Of a stretch of DNA of 64,000 nucleotides, positions 9,852-19,882 are shown piece after piece. Every line of letters starts with the position of its first letter. Positions within the stretch are counted from its first letter, which is position 1. This DNA comes from Andalucia godoyi. Lineage: Eukaryota > Discoba > Jakobea > Jakobida > Andaluciidae. The stretch is taken from assembly GCA_009859145.1 (NCBI GenBank), contig VRVR01000046.1:62001-126000 (forward strand), given 5' to 3'. Position numbers and translations under genes: made by a program. The notes under the pieces were generated by a model. The model was not told the origin of the DNA and searched no databases. It saw only the letters and a program-made list of their open reading frames with translations.

Positions 9852-11417
9852 ATGGGAAACAGCCCGAGTGTTCCGATCAATGGAGCTGTGCCTGTCGAGT
9901 ACAATGTGCCGGCGAAGTGTGTGGTGGATCCGCTGATGGCCGGCATGGTGCTGTGCATGAAATCGTACGGCCTGAAGTGGAAGGCTGCGCATGGAGTGAT
10001 TACAGCCGATGGACGCGCGCTTTTGCTGTATCGCGAGTTCACGGATGCGCTGCCCAAGCGTGCGCTGAACCTCCTGTCGATGCATTGCTATCGGAATGTT
10101 GACGCGAATGCTTCTCGACCGTTTCAAGTCACTCCTGCATTGGCGGAAAAGAGCGCCTTTTGCCTCAGCTTGTTCGCCGTCGATGAACTCGGTCCGGTGC
10201 TCGCCTGGGGCTGCAGAGGTATCCATCTTGCATTTCCGAGTCGCTTTCGAGACTGGGAACGAGTGCTTTGCTTCCTCTGCCGCTCTTCGTCGTCGTCTTC
10301 CTCGTCGTCGTCTTCCTCGTCGTCGTCTTCCTCGTCATCGCCTTCTGGTCCTCCTGTCCCTCCTCCTCTTCTGCATCCACAGCCACAGCCACCGTCACAG
10401 TCACCACCGCTTCCAGAGTCGGCTTCTCGTTCGCCTCCAAGTCGACTGCCGTATAAAACTGCAATGTCGACCTCTGCGTTTCTCTCTGCGCTGTCAGGAA
10501 CTCCAGTGCCTCCAAACGGCACTGCGCACTCTACAATGCTATTCTGGTGCATTGCGAACGGCCGAGCGTCGAAGTTTTTAAAGATCGTTGCTGACCACTT
10601 TAGCGGTTCAGACGCCGGCGGCGTTTTGTCTGTGCTCTTCAATCCCGAGGGAGACAATGTGCTGATGGCTGCGTGCCGAATGACTCCGATCTCCATGCAC
10701 ATTGTAAGCTCACTGCTGGAGTCAGCCGCCATGGGATCGTTTGATTTGAATGTGCAGAACCCTATGAACGGAAACACCGCGCTGCACTATGCATGCGGAG
10801 AACGAATCTCAACGGTAGGTGTCAATTCCCAAGTTGGCGTCGTCCGATTCTTGCTGTGGAAAGGCGCACGCAGGAATATCAAGAATCATGCCGGAATGGA
10901 ATGCGCGGATTCTGCCTGCTCACAAATCAAAGGACTGGTTCTCGTCATGGCTTCCCCTTCTGCTGCTTCTTCCTCCTCTGCCTCCTCAGCTGGTGCCTCC
11001 TCTTCTAGGTCGTCGATGCCAGGGGGTTGTGATTCATGGTTTGTGCCTTCTGACGACGTTGCGATGTGCAACTCCAGCGTTCCCGCGAACCGCCCCACTC
11101 CCACTCATACTGCTGCGGATAGTGACTCTGCGAGTACTGGTTCGGGAGTGTATGCTGATCCGGCTCCTGGTGTATGCCGACCTCCCACGCCTCCTCCGTT
11201 TCCCTCGGTAGCGTCGAGCAGTGCACAACCACCACCTTCGATACCCGTCTCCGAACGTCTAGGAGATGAATGCATCATATGCTGCATCGACCGTGCATCC
11301 ATTGCGTTTATTCCGTGTGGCCACATGGCGGTCTGTGTCAGCTGTGGCAGGAAGCTTACTAAGTGCCCCATATGCAGGCAGCCCATCGTCTCCGTCCTCA
11401 ATGTGTATCGTGTCTAA
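9852..11417 (+). CDS. Probable N-myristoylated ankyrin/RING E3 ubiquitin ligase
   Basis: A 521-residue protein in four parts. It starts MGNSPS, a good N-myristoylation signal. An N-terminal globular region of about 130 residues follows, then a low-complexity Ser run and a Pro/Gln-rich linker (about residues 138-200). An ankyrin-like segment with GNTALHYACG, VVRFLLWKGA and KNH lies near 300-355. The C-terminal RING near 471-510 is of the C3HC4 type seen in IAP/MUL1-like ligases (DECIICC, PCGHMAVC, CPICRQPI). The architecture suggests a membrane-tethered ubiquitin ligase with its RING at the very end. The ATG at 9852 is the first true ATG in frame and gives the myristoylation motif. Substrate is unknown. 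Confidence 0.82.
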   Translation: MGNSPSVPINGAVPVEYNVPAKCVVDPLMAGMVLCMKSYGLKWKAAHGVITADGRALLLYREFTDALPKRALNLLSMHCYRNVDANASRPFQVTPALAEKSAFCLSLFAVDELGPVLAWGCRGIHLAFPSRFRDWERVLCFLCRSSSSSSSSSSSSSSSSSSSPSGPPVPPPLLHPQPQPPSQSPPLPESASRSPPSRLPYKTAMSTSAFLSALSGTPVPPNGTAHSTMLFWCIANGRASKFLKIVADHFSGSDAGGVLSVLFNPEGDNVLMAACRMTPISMHIVSSLLESAAMGSFDLNVQNPMNGNTALHYACGERISTVGVNSQVGVVRFLLWKGARRNIKNHAGMECADSACSQIKGLVLVMASPSAASSSSASSAGASSSRSSMPGGCDSWFVPSDDVAMCNSSVPANRPTPTHTAADSDSASTGSGVYADPAPGVCRPPTPPPFPSVASSSAQPPPSIPVSERLGDECIICCIDRASIAFIPCGHMAVCVSCGRKLTKCPICRQPIVSVLNVYRV

Positions 11418-11550
11418 GTCGCCGTACCAACAAAAAAAAAACTCTGTCCTTTACAAAAAGCGAAAGAAAAAAGAAAAACAGAGAAATATACATCGTTGCT
11501 TCGCTAAACACCCTGTAAGATGAGACCAGGCGCGCACGAGAAAAAGGACT

Positions 11551-11961
11551 TTAATATTGGTAAATTCCATAGACTGTTGCCAGACAGAACAGCGAGTCAT
11601 TCATGTAAAGATGCTCCGCAAAGGCATCCGAGTCCGAGTCCCAAAAGCATCTGCACCCAAGCCTTACGCCTTCCCCTTTGCGTTCTCCAACGACGACCTG
11701 CGCAATAATCTTGTATCTCTCATATTCAAACCCTTTCGTCTTGTCGCGGATAACATCTGCAATTTCCTTTGTAAGCGTCGATGCAGCGTCCACCTGATAC
11801 TCCACCCCACTCAACTTCGTCGCAAGCACCTCTTGCAAAAGCGCTTTGACTTGCGATGCCCGAAACTTGTCGTCAAACTGCGGTCGAATCCGAAACTGCG
11901 AGTCCGTGCCGTGCGTCGCAGCCGGAGCTGACTTCACTCCAAGCATATCAAGCCCATCCAT
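11551..11961 (-). CDS. Tctex-type dynein light chain (DYNLT/TCTEX1D family)
   Basis: A 136-residue protein with the Tctex-1 domain across residues about 30-136. Recognisable pieces are IRPQFDDKFRASQVKALLQEVL, GVEYQV, LTKEIADVIRDKTK, YKIIAQVVVGER and the closing FCLATVYGIYQY. Tctex-type light chains dimerise and bind dynein intermediate chain in cytoplasmic dynein, or sit in axonemal and intraflagellar-transport dyneins. The start ATG at 11961 is the first in frame. The short N-terminal tail and the KFR-x-x-QV motif are closest to the TCTEX1D2/DYNLT2B type associated with IFT dynein, but I cannot place the subfamily firmly by eye. Confidence 0.85.
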   Translation of the reverse strand: MDGLDMLGVKSAPAATHGTDSQFRIRPQFDDKFRASQVKALLQEVLATKLSGVEYQVDAASTLTKEIADVIRDKTKGFEYERYKIIAQVVVGERKGEGVRLGCRCFWDSDSDAFAEHLYMNDSLFCLATVYGIYQY

Positions 11962-12364
11962 TTCTCCTATTCCCCAATATCCAACTCTCCAACTATCCAA
12001 CTATCCACGCCGATGATGATGCCTCTTCCTCAACCTCTTTTATCCTTTCTCTGTCTTTTTCTGAAATACCCTATAAAACTTTACTGCAACAATAATAATA
12101 ATAATAATAGTAATAGTAATAATAATAATAAAACATTAAAAAACCGTCAAGCATCAATTCGGAAGGCCCTTGATGCTACATACAGTTCCATATTCTGTTC
12201 AAGCCAAAAAGCCAGACCTTCAGCGCATCCTATTTGTGCGCTCTGCAATTTATATTTTGGCTTTTTGCTTTTGAATTGTTGTTTGTTGAATAGGGTTTTT
12301 TCATTTAATAATCATTATTTTATTTTATTTTGCAGCTGTGTTTTGCTTTGGTGGTTGTGAGATC
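11962..12364. other. AT-rich divergent promoter with AAT microsatellite
   Basis: Spacer between the divergent dynein light chain and the gene at 12365. It contains an AAT/AGT trinucleotide repeat at 12088-12131 and a pyrimidine tract ending in TTTTGCAG at about 12335, which resembles a 3' splice site. A 5' UTR intron for the next gene is therefore possible but unproven. Confidence 0.5.
12088..12131. repeat. (AAT)n microsatellite
   Basis: About 14 tandem AAT units interrupted by two AGT-type variants. Confidence 0.85.
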
Positions 12365-13420
12365 ATGGCGACGCAGAATCCGGCTCAGTTGTCGTCTTCT
12401 TTGACTGGTGGTACAACAGCTGTTGGATCTGTGGGAGTTGTTTCGGATGTGGTGCTGTGCAGTGCTGAGCTGCAGAATCGTGTGCGAGTGCACCGAAAGC
12501 CTGTGAAGCCATCTCGATCCGACGAGGTTCCGAGAGACTATGGGAACGTAAAGGTGAAGCGGCGCAAGGTGGCGGCGATCGGACCTTCCGCGAATGCCCC
12601 GTTACTGCTGACCCCGATCTCCACGACGGCGCTGTATGAGAATCTGGCAACGGAACTTGTGGTGCGCCCATTCATGGACGTCGTGCTCTCGTTTGCAGAC
12701 ATCGACAATGAACCTGCAATGGTCTATGACCAACGGTTTGTTGCAGATCGTTCAAGAGCGGACCTCGCTGGATGGACTGCGTATCGGTTCATCCATGAAG
12801 TCCTCTATATTCTCGTCAAACCTCGGAATCCAACAGCCGAGTCGCTGCTGGCTGCCAGCTGGGAATCCCTGAAAAGGTCCCTTCTGCTTTCCAGTTCGTC
12901 AGCATCCGCATCCGCGTCAGCATCTTCCATTCCAGTTGCTGCGGCCACGTCGAATGCAGGCAAGGGAAATGGAAACCGAAAAAGAAGAGGGAGTGTCGGA
13001 GGCGCATTGCAGGTGGCAGACGATGCGAGTAACAGCAATAGCAATTCAAGTCTCACAAGCACCAACAACAGTAATAACGGCAGCAGTAGTAACAGCAGTA
13101 GTAGTAGTGGCGGCGGCGGCGGTGGTGGTGGTGGTGCTGGTGTCAGTAATGAGGCTTTGGTTGCAAGATCTGAGAACTGTGCATGGCTAGAACTGCGAGC
13201 AATCGCTGGATCTGCGGGAGATCGGAGTTTCAAGTATCGACTGGCTCGAGTAATGGATCCTGCGTCGATGATTCGCAGTGTCGTTGCAAGACGACCATCG
13301 GAGGCAGTTTCTGTTGTCGAGGGACTTGTGTGGGCCGATATTGTTTGGGACTCAGCAGGAATCGCAGTCCGAGATGCACAGTTTGCAATTTCAAGAATGA
13401 AATGGGCTACCATTAGATAG
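12365..13420 (+). CDS. Unrecognised protein with Ser/Asn/Gly low-complexity insert
   Basis: A 351-residue protein I do not recognise. A basic segment near residues 50-75 (VKVKRRKVAAIG) looks like a nuclear localisation signal. A folded-looking block at 85-170 (PFMDVVLSFADI, WTAYRFIHEVLYIL) and another at the end (about 265-350) flank a long disordered insert. That insert has a Ser/Ala tract, a second basic patch NRKRRG, an Asn/Ser tract and a nine-glycine run. This could be one domain split by an expanded loop, as seen in subunits of nuclear complexes. The true start is the ATG at 12365, since in-frame sequence upstream is AT-rich and not protein-like. It is followed by a long TC repeat. Confidence 0.72.
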   Translation: MATQNPAQLSSSLTGGTTAVGSVGVVSDVVLCSAELQNRVRVHRKPVKPSRSDEVPRDYGNVKVKRRKVAAIGPSANAPLLLTPISTTALYENLATELVVRPFMDVVLSFADIDNEPAMVYDQRFVADRSRADLAGWTAYRFIHEVLYILVKPRNPTAESLLAASWESLKRSLLLSSSSASASASASSIPVAAATSNAGKGNGNRKRRGSVGGALQVADDASNSNSNSSLTSTNNSNNGSSSNSSSSSGGGGGGGGGAGVSNEALVARSENCAWLELRAIAGSAGDRSFKYRLARVMDPASMIRSVVARRPSEAVSVVEGLVWADIVWDSAGIAVRDAQFAISRMKWATIR

Positions 13421-13442
13421 CAGGAGTCAAAAAATAATGATC

Positions 13443-13444
<2 letters not shown>

Positions 13445-13506
<62 letters not shown>

Positions 13507-13537
13507 TCTCTCTCTATCTCTCTCTCTCTCTCTCTCC
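13445..13537. repeat. (TC/GA)n microsatellite
   Basis: About 93 bases of TC dinucleotides with a few interruptions, starting about 25 bases after the stop codon of the gene at 12365. Confidence 0.9.
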
Positions 13538-13935
13538 CGCTTTTTGGAACGACCCTGTGTAGTTGGCAACTGGATTTTGCAAATCCGCTCTCCTTCATAC
13601 GTCTATGTGACATACGGGCCACTCAGACTGCACTGTGTCCTTGTATGCGTGTGTGGGCGATGCATGGATGTATTGTTTTAAGAACATGAAAGGTTGACTA
13701 TTAAGACCCCTCAGAAAAAGGAAACGCTCTATTCAATTGCAAATAACTTTCGGCGTCAAGACCTATGGCAACTTTTTGAACTGTCCTTATCGTCGTGTTT
13801 TATCTCGTTTTCATCGTCTTGACAAAATGGCTGTGTGAGGAGTATGACTAAATTCTACTTCCGAAATCCGGCACGTCTCGCATGGGGTATCGTGGCCAAC
13901 ATCGCATTCGATGCAAGACTGCACGCCAAATGCTG

Positions 13936-14157
13936 ACGTGGGGCCACTTTCCGATTCCGCCCAGAGATTGCTGCACAAGGCGACAGAAAATGGAACCATT
14001 GTTGTCATTGTGACAGAGGAATACACGTCCAAGACATGTGCGGTGCGTGGAAACATCCATCAGAAATTGAAGAACACGGTGCGCGCATGCAGTTGTGTGT
14101 GTGTGGCGCCTGGCCCCCTAGATGATTGATTCGTAGGATCGATTGTCATGCAACATT
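13936..14157 (+). mobile_element. Internally deleted Fanzor-type element, relic D
   Basis: Nearly identical to relic E on the other strand at 51231-51456. It encodes QRLLHKATENGT, then EEYTSKTC, the RuvC-II Glu plus first zinc-ribbon half of TnpB/Fanzor proteins, then GNIHQKLKN and a short C-S-C-V-C piece. It breaks off before the DRDxNGAR motif and joins a 3' flank ending ATGCAACATT, matching the 3' region of relic C. The expected second Cys of the first C-x-x-C is Arg (KTCAVRG). D and E share this change and the same deletion, so they are copies of one defective element. They differ by a few bases and in GT-repeat length. The rest of 13421-14339 shows no gene. Confidence 0.72.
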
Positions 14158-14339
14158 ACAATTTGCACCAACATGAGAGTCAATTCGCAGTGATGCAGCA
14201 GATCGCAGGCGTGGCGAAATAAACAATAAATCGATGAAGATCATCCAAGAGGCCTGCGTACCAAAATCCACATTTGAAAAATGCATCGAGTCGACAACGG
14301 GCACAAAGCCCTGTATATGCCTCTCCTCTTCCCCTTTTC

Positions 14340-15968
14340 TTACGCCCGAACACCTCGAACAATATCAATGAGGAATACAAAGGCATTCTCGTCAAGGACT
14401 GCCTGCACAACTCCAGCCAGTCTCTTCTTTTCCCAGTACCCATATGGAAATTGTCCCTTTTCTCCAAAGACATTTGTAGCGATCCACGGATTTGCCGCAT
14501 CACGTGATCTTTTGCGATTATGATCACGTTCCTTTCGCTCTTCCCTCTCGCTTGCCTTCTGCTTCTTGTCACCACAAACTGCTGAAGTCCACATCATCCG
14601 CTCTTCGCGCTCCTTGGCAGAGTGTCGAAGCGCGACAGCAGCATCGTCGTCTACGCTGTCCGGTTCTGGCGCGGAGTCGTCTTCGAGAAGAATCTGTGCC
14701 CATCCATCCGGAGTCATTTCACGGAACAGCGGACAATCAACCTGCTTTCTCATTTCTGATGCACCAGCTGCAGAGCCGGGGCCGGTGCCAGGAATCGGCC
14801 TCGATGAAAAATCAAAGATCTCCGACGGTATATCAAGCTGCGATGACGACAACTTGGACGGGAAGAACCCCTCGTTGTTATAAAATGCCATTGCGAAAGG
14901 GTCGTTTCGATACGCCGAAAACTGCGGATCGTGTGGAGCAGAGCCGGCCTTTTTGTGCCGTGATCTCGAAGATGTCGCATGAGAAGTTGGTGCCGCTCCT
15001 CCTGCCGTGCCATCCCTCCCAGCAGTTCCAGATTCTGCATTGGTTTGTTCACTGCGAGACCGTCGGGCTCCGTACAATTCGGGGAACTGGCTGATCTGAA
15101 AATCCCACAGCTGTCGCGCAACATTCTTCTGTTTTCGTTTGAGCAACCCAAGATACTTGTGAATATCGGAAATCGGGTCGGTGAGCGCTTCGACTGGCGG
15201 CTCCCAGTGAAACACGTGGTTCAACACACGCCGTGGAAGTCTAAACACCAACTTCTCGTCGAACGCACCCTGTTTTCCTTCGCGGACATCATCGGAATTC
15301 ACAGGCAAGCTCAGCGCGGGTTCAACTCGATGCGAGTCCCTTGCTGTACGAAGCACAGGCCGTCGAGGAACACTTCTGACGAACGATAGCATGTCCTTGA
15401 CATCCTGGGGAGTGACCAAAATCGACCTTTTTTCCTCTTCGATATCGCGGTTGACCCATTCTTCGTCAATCATCCAATTCAACGACTTTGATCGCTTTGC
15501 ACTCCGTTCCAGCCCGTGTTCCTCCATCGCTACATTCCCATCTGCATCTGCATCTGCATCCGAGTACACATCGCCATGGTCAAACCGACAAGCGGGAACC
15601 GTGATCTGCGGCACACACGGTTCCTGCAGCACTGCCTCGCCGCAGATCTCCAAATCTTCCAATGCGCCTTCTGTGTTTTCTAGATCACGGTACAAGGCCT
15701 CAATTCGGTGTCTGGTCCACTCAAACCGCTCCTTGAATGCTCTTCGGATGCTTCGATACTGCTCGGACCACTCGACACGAACGTCCCACGGCGGCAGAAC
15801 CGGGTGCCCAAAAACCATTCCCCAGTCCTCAGGCTTCATCACACAGTTGTATTCATGCACCCAGTGGCTCGACCGGTGCCGCGCAAGCCTCGCCACATGC
15901 GCAGACAGCTCAGAGGATAAACAATCCTTGACCAGACTCGACAACACTGCGTCCACGTCAATCTGCAT
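14340..15968 (-). CDS. Unrecognised 542-residue protein, probably nuclear
   Basis: I do not recognise this family. The N-terminal 110 residues look folded and helical, with Trp-rich turns (HWVHEYNCVMKPEDWGMV, HPVLPPWDVRVEW) and a long helix with EALYRDLENTEGALEDLE. An Asp/Ala repeat and a basic AKRSK patch follow, then a middle helical region (KYLGLLKRKQKNVARQLWDF) and a long Ser/Gly-rich linker. The C-terminal segment is highly charged (EREERKERDHNRKRSRD), then aromatic-rich (NPWIATNVFG, FPYGYWEKKRL). The Lys/Arg patches suggest nuclear or RNA-related work, but this is inference. The start ATG at 15968 is the first in frame. It converges on relic D and diverges from TAF13. Confidence 0.72.
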   Translation of the reverse strand: MQIDVDAVLSSLVKDCLSSELSAHVARLARHRSSHWVHEYNCVMKPEDWGMVFGHPVLPPWDVRVEWSEQYRSIRRAFKERFEWTRHRIEALYRDLENTEGALEDLEICGEAVLQEPCVPQITVPACRFDHGDVYSDADADADGNVAMEEHGLERSAKRSKSLNWMIDEEWVNRDIEEEKRSILVTPQDVKDMLSFVRSVPRRPVLRTARDSHRVEPALSLPVNSDDVREGKQGAFDEKLVFRLPRRVLNHVFHWEPPVEALTDPISDIHKYLGLLKRKQKNVARQLWDFQISQFPELYGARRSRSEQTNAESGTAGRDGTAGGAAPTSHATSSRSRHKKAGSAPHDPQFSAYRNDPFAMAFYNNEGFFPSKLSSSQLDIPSEIFDFSSRPIPGTGPGSAAGASEMRKQVDCPLFREMTPDGWAQILLEDDSAPEPDSVDDDAAVALRHSAKEREERMMWTSAVCGDKKQKASEREERKERDHNRKRSRDAANPWIATNVFGEKGQFPYGYWEKKRLAGVVQAVLDENAFVFLIDIVRGVRA

Positions 15969-16663
15969 TGCGCGCCACACACCCCCTCAACCACACTCGA
16001 CTTTTTTAATTTAAATATATATGTATATATAAACAATCCTCTTGAATTGCCTATGTATGTATATCTATAAATGATGATGAAAAACCAAAATAAATAAGGG
16101 TAATCCCATCCAACCCAAAGCCTCTTCTAACATTTGGCTTGCCACGTGCTTTTGCACTACAGGCGCGGCATACGTTGCTAGGTTCAGCATAAAACATACG
16201 AGGAAGTTTACTACTACTTGTGATCACGATACAACAGACACGAAGCAAACACGAAACATGAATAACCACCAATAAACATCAACACATCACAAAAAAAGAA
16301 AACATAGGGATGGTGGGCGGGAAAGAAAACATCTGAGAGAAAATAACAACAAAACCAAGAAACTTACATTCTCTCAGGGCTGAAGATAAATGCAACAGAC
16401 ACATGCTCGACAGCCGTAGTACGCAAAACAGCATTACACAAACATGTTAAAAACACTGAGAAACTCACACGACCACGCCATTTTTTAAAGCCTCAATTGA
16501 GTACTTGTGAGTTTTCCAATTTCTGGTTCGTTATGGCAGCGCACTACAGTCCACAATGCAGTCGCTTTTTTAGTATTTTGTTGTTGTTGTTGGGTTTGTT
16601 TTTGATTATTTGTCATTATGTTTTACGTTTCTAAGAGATCGGTCGTTGGTTGCATATGTGAAG
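15969..16663. other. Long AT-rich divergent intergenic region
   Basis: About 695 bases between the gene ending at 15968 (minus strand) and TAF13. I looked for tRNA, snRNA and small coding signals on both strands and see none that I can support. It presumably holds two promoters. Confidence 0.5.
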
Positions 16664-17164
16664 ATGTCGTCACAATCACAGTCCCAGTCACAGTCCCAGT
16701 CCCAGTCACAATCACAGCAGCAGCAACAGCAACAGCATGCAGTGAGCGTAGGTACGCCGTCGGGATATGCAGGGGTGGTGTTTCCGCAGCTTCCGAAGCT
16801 GATGTGGGCGTTTGGAGATGTGCAGAATCCACGACGGGACACTGTCGAAGTGGTTCAGAATATGCTTATTGGGTTTATTCAGGAGGTGGCGTCCAGGGCG
16901 GTGCAGCTTCATCCATCGGCTGCATCGGCTGCGGACCTTGACATCACGGACATCAAGACTGTGATTGCTCGAGATCCGAAATATGTCGTGCGTGTCAATG
17001 AGATGATTCAGAGGAAACGGACGATCCAGGCGCTGCGAACGGCGTTGGTCATGGACGATCCAAAAAGAGATGCAAAAGAGGAAACGGAAAACATCCTTGA
17101 TTTTGTCGCGGCATACGACGACGACTTTGCTGAAATCTATGACAAACAGCCACAAACAAAGTAA
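16664..17164 (+). CDS. TAF13: TFIID subunit 13 (TAF13), histone-fold protein
   Basis: A 166-residue protein with a TAF13 histone fold at about residues 38-130. LMWAFGDVQNPRRDTVEVVQ matches the FGD-x-x-NP start of the family, then LIGFIQEVASRAV, DITDIKTVIARDP and YVVRVNEMI. TAF13 pairs with TAF11 inside TFIID and contacts TBP in RNA polymerase II initiation. A Ser-Gln alternating run and a seven-Gln run (residues 3-24) precede the domain and are not conserved. The ATG at 16664 is used because earlier in-frame codons lack ATG. A short acidic tail (EETENILDFVAAYDDDF) follows the fold, as in other TAF13 proteins. Confidence 0.88.
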   Translation: MSSQSQSQSQSQSQSQSQQQQQQQHAVSVGTPSGYAGVVFPQLPKLMWAFGDVQNPRRDTVEVVQNMLIGFIQEVASRAVQLHPSAASAADLDITDIKTVIARDPKYVVRVNEMIQRKRTIQALRTALVMDDPKRDAKEETENILDFVAAYDDDFAEIYDKQPQTK

Positions 17165-17207
17165 TGGCGGACTTGTGGCCCTCAGACGGGTCTCATAGAA
17201 TGTACAG

Positions 17208-17241
<34 letters not shown>

Positions 17242-17503
17242 ATGCAATTGTCGTTTACTGCCGTGCCGTAACACTGTTAGTGACAGCGTGTTGGGTGGGG
17301 TGGCGATGGAAGGACAGACGCTGGTTTTCAAATTGTACGGATATAAACGAAGAATGGCAAAAGGATCGTGATGCCGATAATGATAATGATAATGAAAGTG
17401 GTAGCGGTTGCGGCAGTGATGGTGACGGTAGTGTGATATTTACACAAAAATGGAGAGGTACATGAATGCACATAAAACAAGATCCCCCGCAATCAGCAGG
17501 GCT
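17165..17503. other. Convergent intergenic with GT and GATAAT repeats
   Basis: Contains a (GT)n tract at about 17207-17238 and GATAAT repeats near 17373-17393. No gene is seen. Confidence 0.5.
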
Positions 17504-19681
17504 TCAGTGTCCTTCGCGATCTGAAATGCCGCTGCTGCTGGCTGGCGCTCTGCTTGCCTCTCCGCGCTGTTTTTGACGCCGCTGCTTGCGAACATTGCGG
17601 TCGTTCTCTGTTGCGCGGCGGGCTGCAATATCGAACTTGGAAGATTGAAACACCAAGAACCAAGAGTCTGGATTCGGGGAAGAAGAAGAAGAAGAAGAAG
17701 AAGAAGAAGAAGAAGAAGAAGAAGAGGCAGACGAAGAAGCCTGGAGAATCGGCGCGACGGACTGCTTGCTCGGATACAATTCGACTCGAAAGGCTGTGAA
17801 GATCCGTTCGGCAGCAGTGGGTCTTGTAAGCCGAAAGGGACCGACGATCGTGGATGCAAATCCGTTGTCGGGATCATAGTGGACGACCGTTACGGATTCT
17901 TCGCACTCGATATCCGCTGGACAGCCGGAATGTCGCATCATCAGCGGAGGGTCGTCGGGCGGTATGCCTGAAATGAACGCAAATTTGACCTTCACAAGCA
18001 TGGAGACGCTTCCCGTGGCCTCGGAGGGAAAAAGAAAACCCAGGCTGATGCGAATGCGGTGAGACTGAGAAGTGAACAGTCGGACATCTGTGTCGGAATA
18101 CTGCTCGGACCTGCCTGACTTCCACTGCACAAAGGACGATGCCAGATTAAACGGACACATTTGCAGTCGGCATTCTTCGTACTTCACGTCGAAACACGGC
18201 CTTCGCATGCGCAAAGAAGTAGCTGGAAACGAGGCAGTCGAATTAAAAGCTGAGACAAGAACTCCAAACCGAGGACTTGGGACACCGGAAGAAGACTGCA
18301 CAGGAGCAGGTAGTGATGATGCCCCGACCGAAAAGGATTCGCCGTTCATCGCAGAAGAAGGCGGCGAGGAGAGTTCCGGAGAACTCAAAGAAGACACAGC
18401 TGATGATGCACTGCCCCGTCCAAGAGCCGAAGACCGCGGAGACAGTAAGACGGCGGCGGCCAGTGCAGAACTTCGATCGTCCGAAAGGCCTGCAATTCCC
18501 TGTTGCCTGGCAGCCTCGCAGTGCATCAGATCCAACGCCGGCTTGTGAATCCAGGAGTCTGGAACTGACGTATTCATGTTGTTGCTACTGCTGCTGTTGT
18601 CCGGAACAACAAATCTGTTCGTCCAGTAGTGCAGAGGCATGTATTGGGGCGTATTCCCGGAAAGCGGGACAAGATGATCAGGCGCAGGAAGCGTAGTGTT
18701 CTGCGGATAGCTCTGAAACTGAAGCTGCAACAAACTGTTCATGTTCACATGAGCGAAAGACGTCACAGAGCTCGGAGCCCAGTTGTTCTCCTGAAGAGAA
18801 TCCATCGATGCACACTGCTCCTGCACTGGCAGAGAACCATCGGAGCAGGCACCAAGTGGAGCACTCACTGTCAAGCAGTGCTGGTGGGAAGTCACACTGT
18901 GCAACTTGGGTGCCTCTACCCCGACGCCTGGTGCCAATCCCAGGACAGATAAATAAGAAGAAGCGGGAGAAGAAAAGATGAAATGTGGCAGTATAGGAGC
19001 TCCGATGGAGTTGGCCTGCAGGCCACCACCACCACCACCAGCAGCAGCAGCAGCAGCAGGAGGAGGATGAGGAGGAGGGGGGAAAGCGGGAGCAGACGGA
19101 AAAGAATTTGGGAAACAGTAAGAAGAACGAGAAACTTCAGGCGGCGGATGCTCAAAAGCGGTTGCATAACTTCGATGGAAGGTTTCCAGGTTACCGTCGT
19201 GTTGGCTCGCGCACGACGGCATCAAAAAAGAAGAACCAGAAGAAGCAAATGATGATGAGGAGGAGGAGGAGAAAAAAGAAGAAGAAGAAGAAGAAGGAGA
19301 GGAGGCTTGGTGGGCAGCAGGTTGAAAAACAAAAGGAAAGTTCGGTCGAAAGGAATGTAGAAAACGATCATACTGCAGCATGTTGTGCGAGAATTGCTGA
19401 GGGTTATCAGTGCTCCAAGGGATCCTAGGGCTGGAAAGGTTTTGCTGCGGCGGGGAAAACAAAAGAGGCCTTTGTACTGCAGCTTGAAATTGTGGTGCTG
19501 AGAGAGCAGGAGTGTCAATGCGCGGTGGGTCTGTGAAATTCAGATGTTGCGGTTGCTGCCGTGTCGTCGAGCGATCGTTCGGCATGCCTGCTGCTAACTC
19601 GTCTTGTCTGCCAACGGGGAGGACATTTGACGAAGTGCGCAAGCCTGGACGAGCAGAGCGTCCCCGTCGATTCTCGTGCAT
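17504..19681 (-). CDS. Unrecognised Ser/Pro-rich protein with a C-terminal beta-rich domain (main exon)
   Basis: The frame from ATG 19681 encodes 725 residues. The first 500 are low complexity: Gln/Pro-rich, Phe-Pro pairs, Ser runs, a His/Pro and Ala run and a Gly run. A folded block at roughly residues 510-660 has FDVKYEECRLQMCPFNL, RIRISLGFLFPSEA and IECEESVTVVHYDPDNG. A Ser run and a basic Gln/Arg tail (NVRKQRRQKQRG) close the protein. I cannot name the domain. The frame stays open 5' of 19681 without an ATG until about 19768, which fits an upstream exon. The frame at 19883-20443 is in register and may supply the true N-terminus. The Gln/Pro/Ser-rich body is typical of transcriptional regulators, but that is inference. 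Confidence 0.7.
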   Translation of the reverse strand: MHENRRGRSARPGLRTSSNVLPVGRQDELAAGMPNDRSTTRQQPQHLNFTDPPRIDTPALSAPQFQAAVQRPLLFSPPQQNLSSPRIPWSTDNPQQFSHNMLQYDRFLHSFRPNFPFVFQPAAHQASSPSSSSSSFFSSSSSSSFASSGSSFLMPSCASQHDGNLETFHRSYATAFEHPPPEVSRSSYCFPNSFPSAPAFPPPPHPPPAAAAAAGGGGGGLQANSIGAPILPHFIFSSPASSYLSVLGLAPGVGVEAPKLHSVTSHQHCLTVSAPLGACSDGSLPVQEQCASMDSLQENNWAPSSVTSFAHVNMNSLLQLQFQSYPQNTTLPAPDHLVPLSGNTPQYMPLHYWTNRFVVPDNSSSSNNMNTSVPDSWIHKPALDLMHCEAARQQGIAGLSDDRSSALAAAVLLSPRSSALGRGSASSAVSSLSSPELSSPPSSAMNGESFSVGASSLPAPVQSSSGVPSPRFGVLVSAFNSTASFPATSLRMRRPCFDVKYEECRLQMCPFNLASSFVQWKSGRSEQYSDTDVRLFTSQSHRIRISLGFLFPSEATGSVSMLVKVKFAFISGIPPDDPPLMMRHSGCPADIECEESVTVVHYDPDNGFASTIVGPFRLTRPTAAERIFTAFRVELYPSKQSVAPILQASSSASSSSSSSSSSSSSSSSPNPDSWFLVFQSSKFDIAARRATENDRNVRKQRRQKQRGEASRAPASSSGISDREGH

Positions 19682-19882
19682 GACACCACAGCAGTTGCCC
19701 CTGAGAGCTGGAGGTGAGTTCGGTACGCAGAGCCCTGTTGTGCATGAGGCAGAAACCAGAATTGTCAAAAGGGGAAGTCCGCATTAAGAGTTTTCGAAGC
19801 CCTGTTTTTTCTTGCTCAACATCTGTTGAGACCGCTCTTTGACCCCATGTGCCATAAGAGGGAAAAGATGGACAAACTGATG

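Noticed and set aside
12805-13569. A long minus-strand frame opposite the gene at 12365
   Set aside because: It is made of Arg-Glu runs from the TC repeat and leucine runs antisense to the Ser tract; it is the mirror of low-complexity coding DNA.
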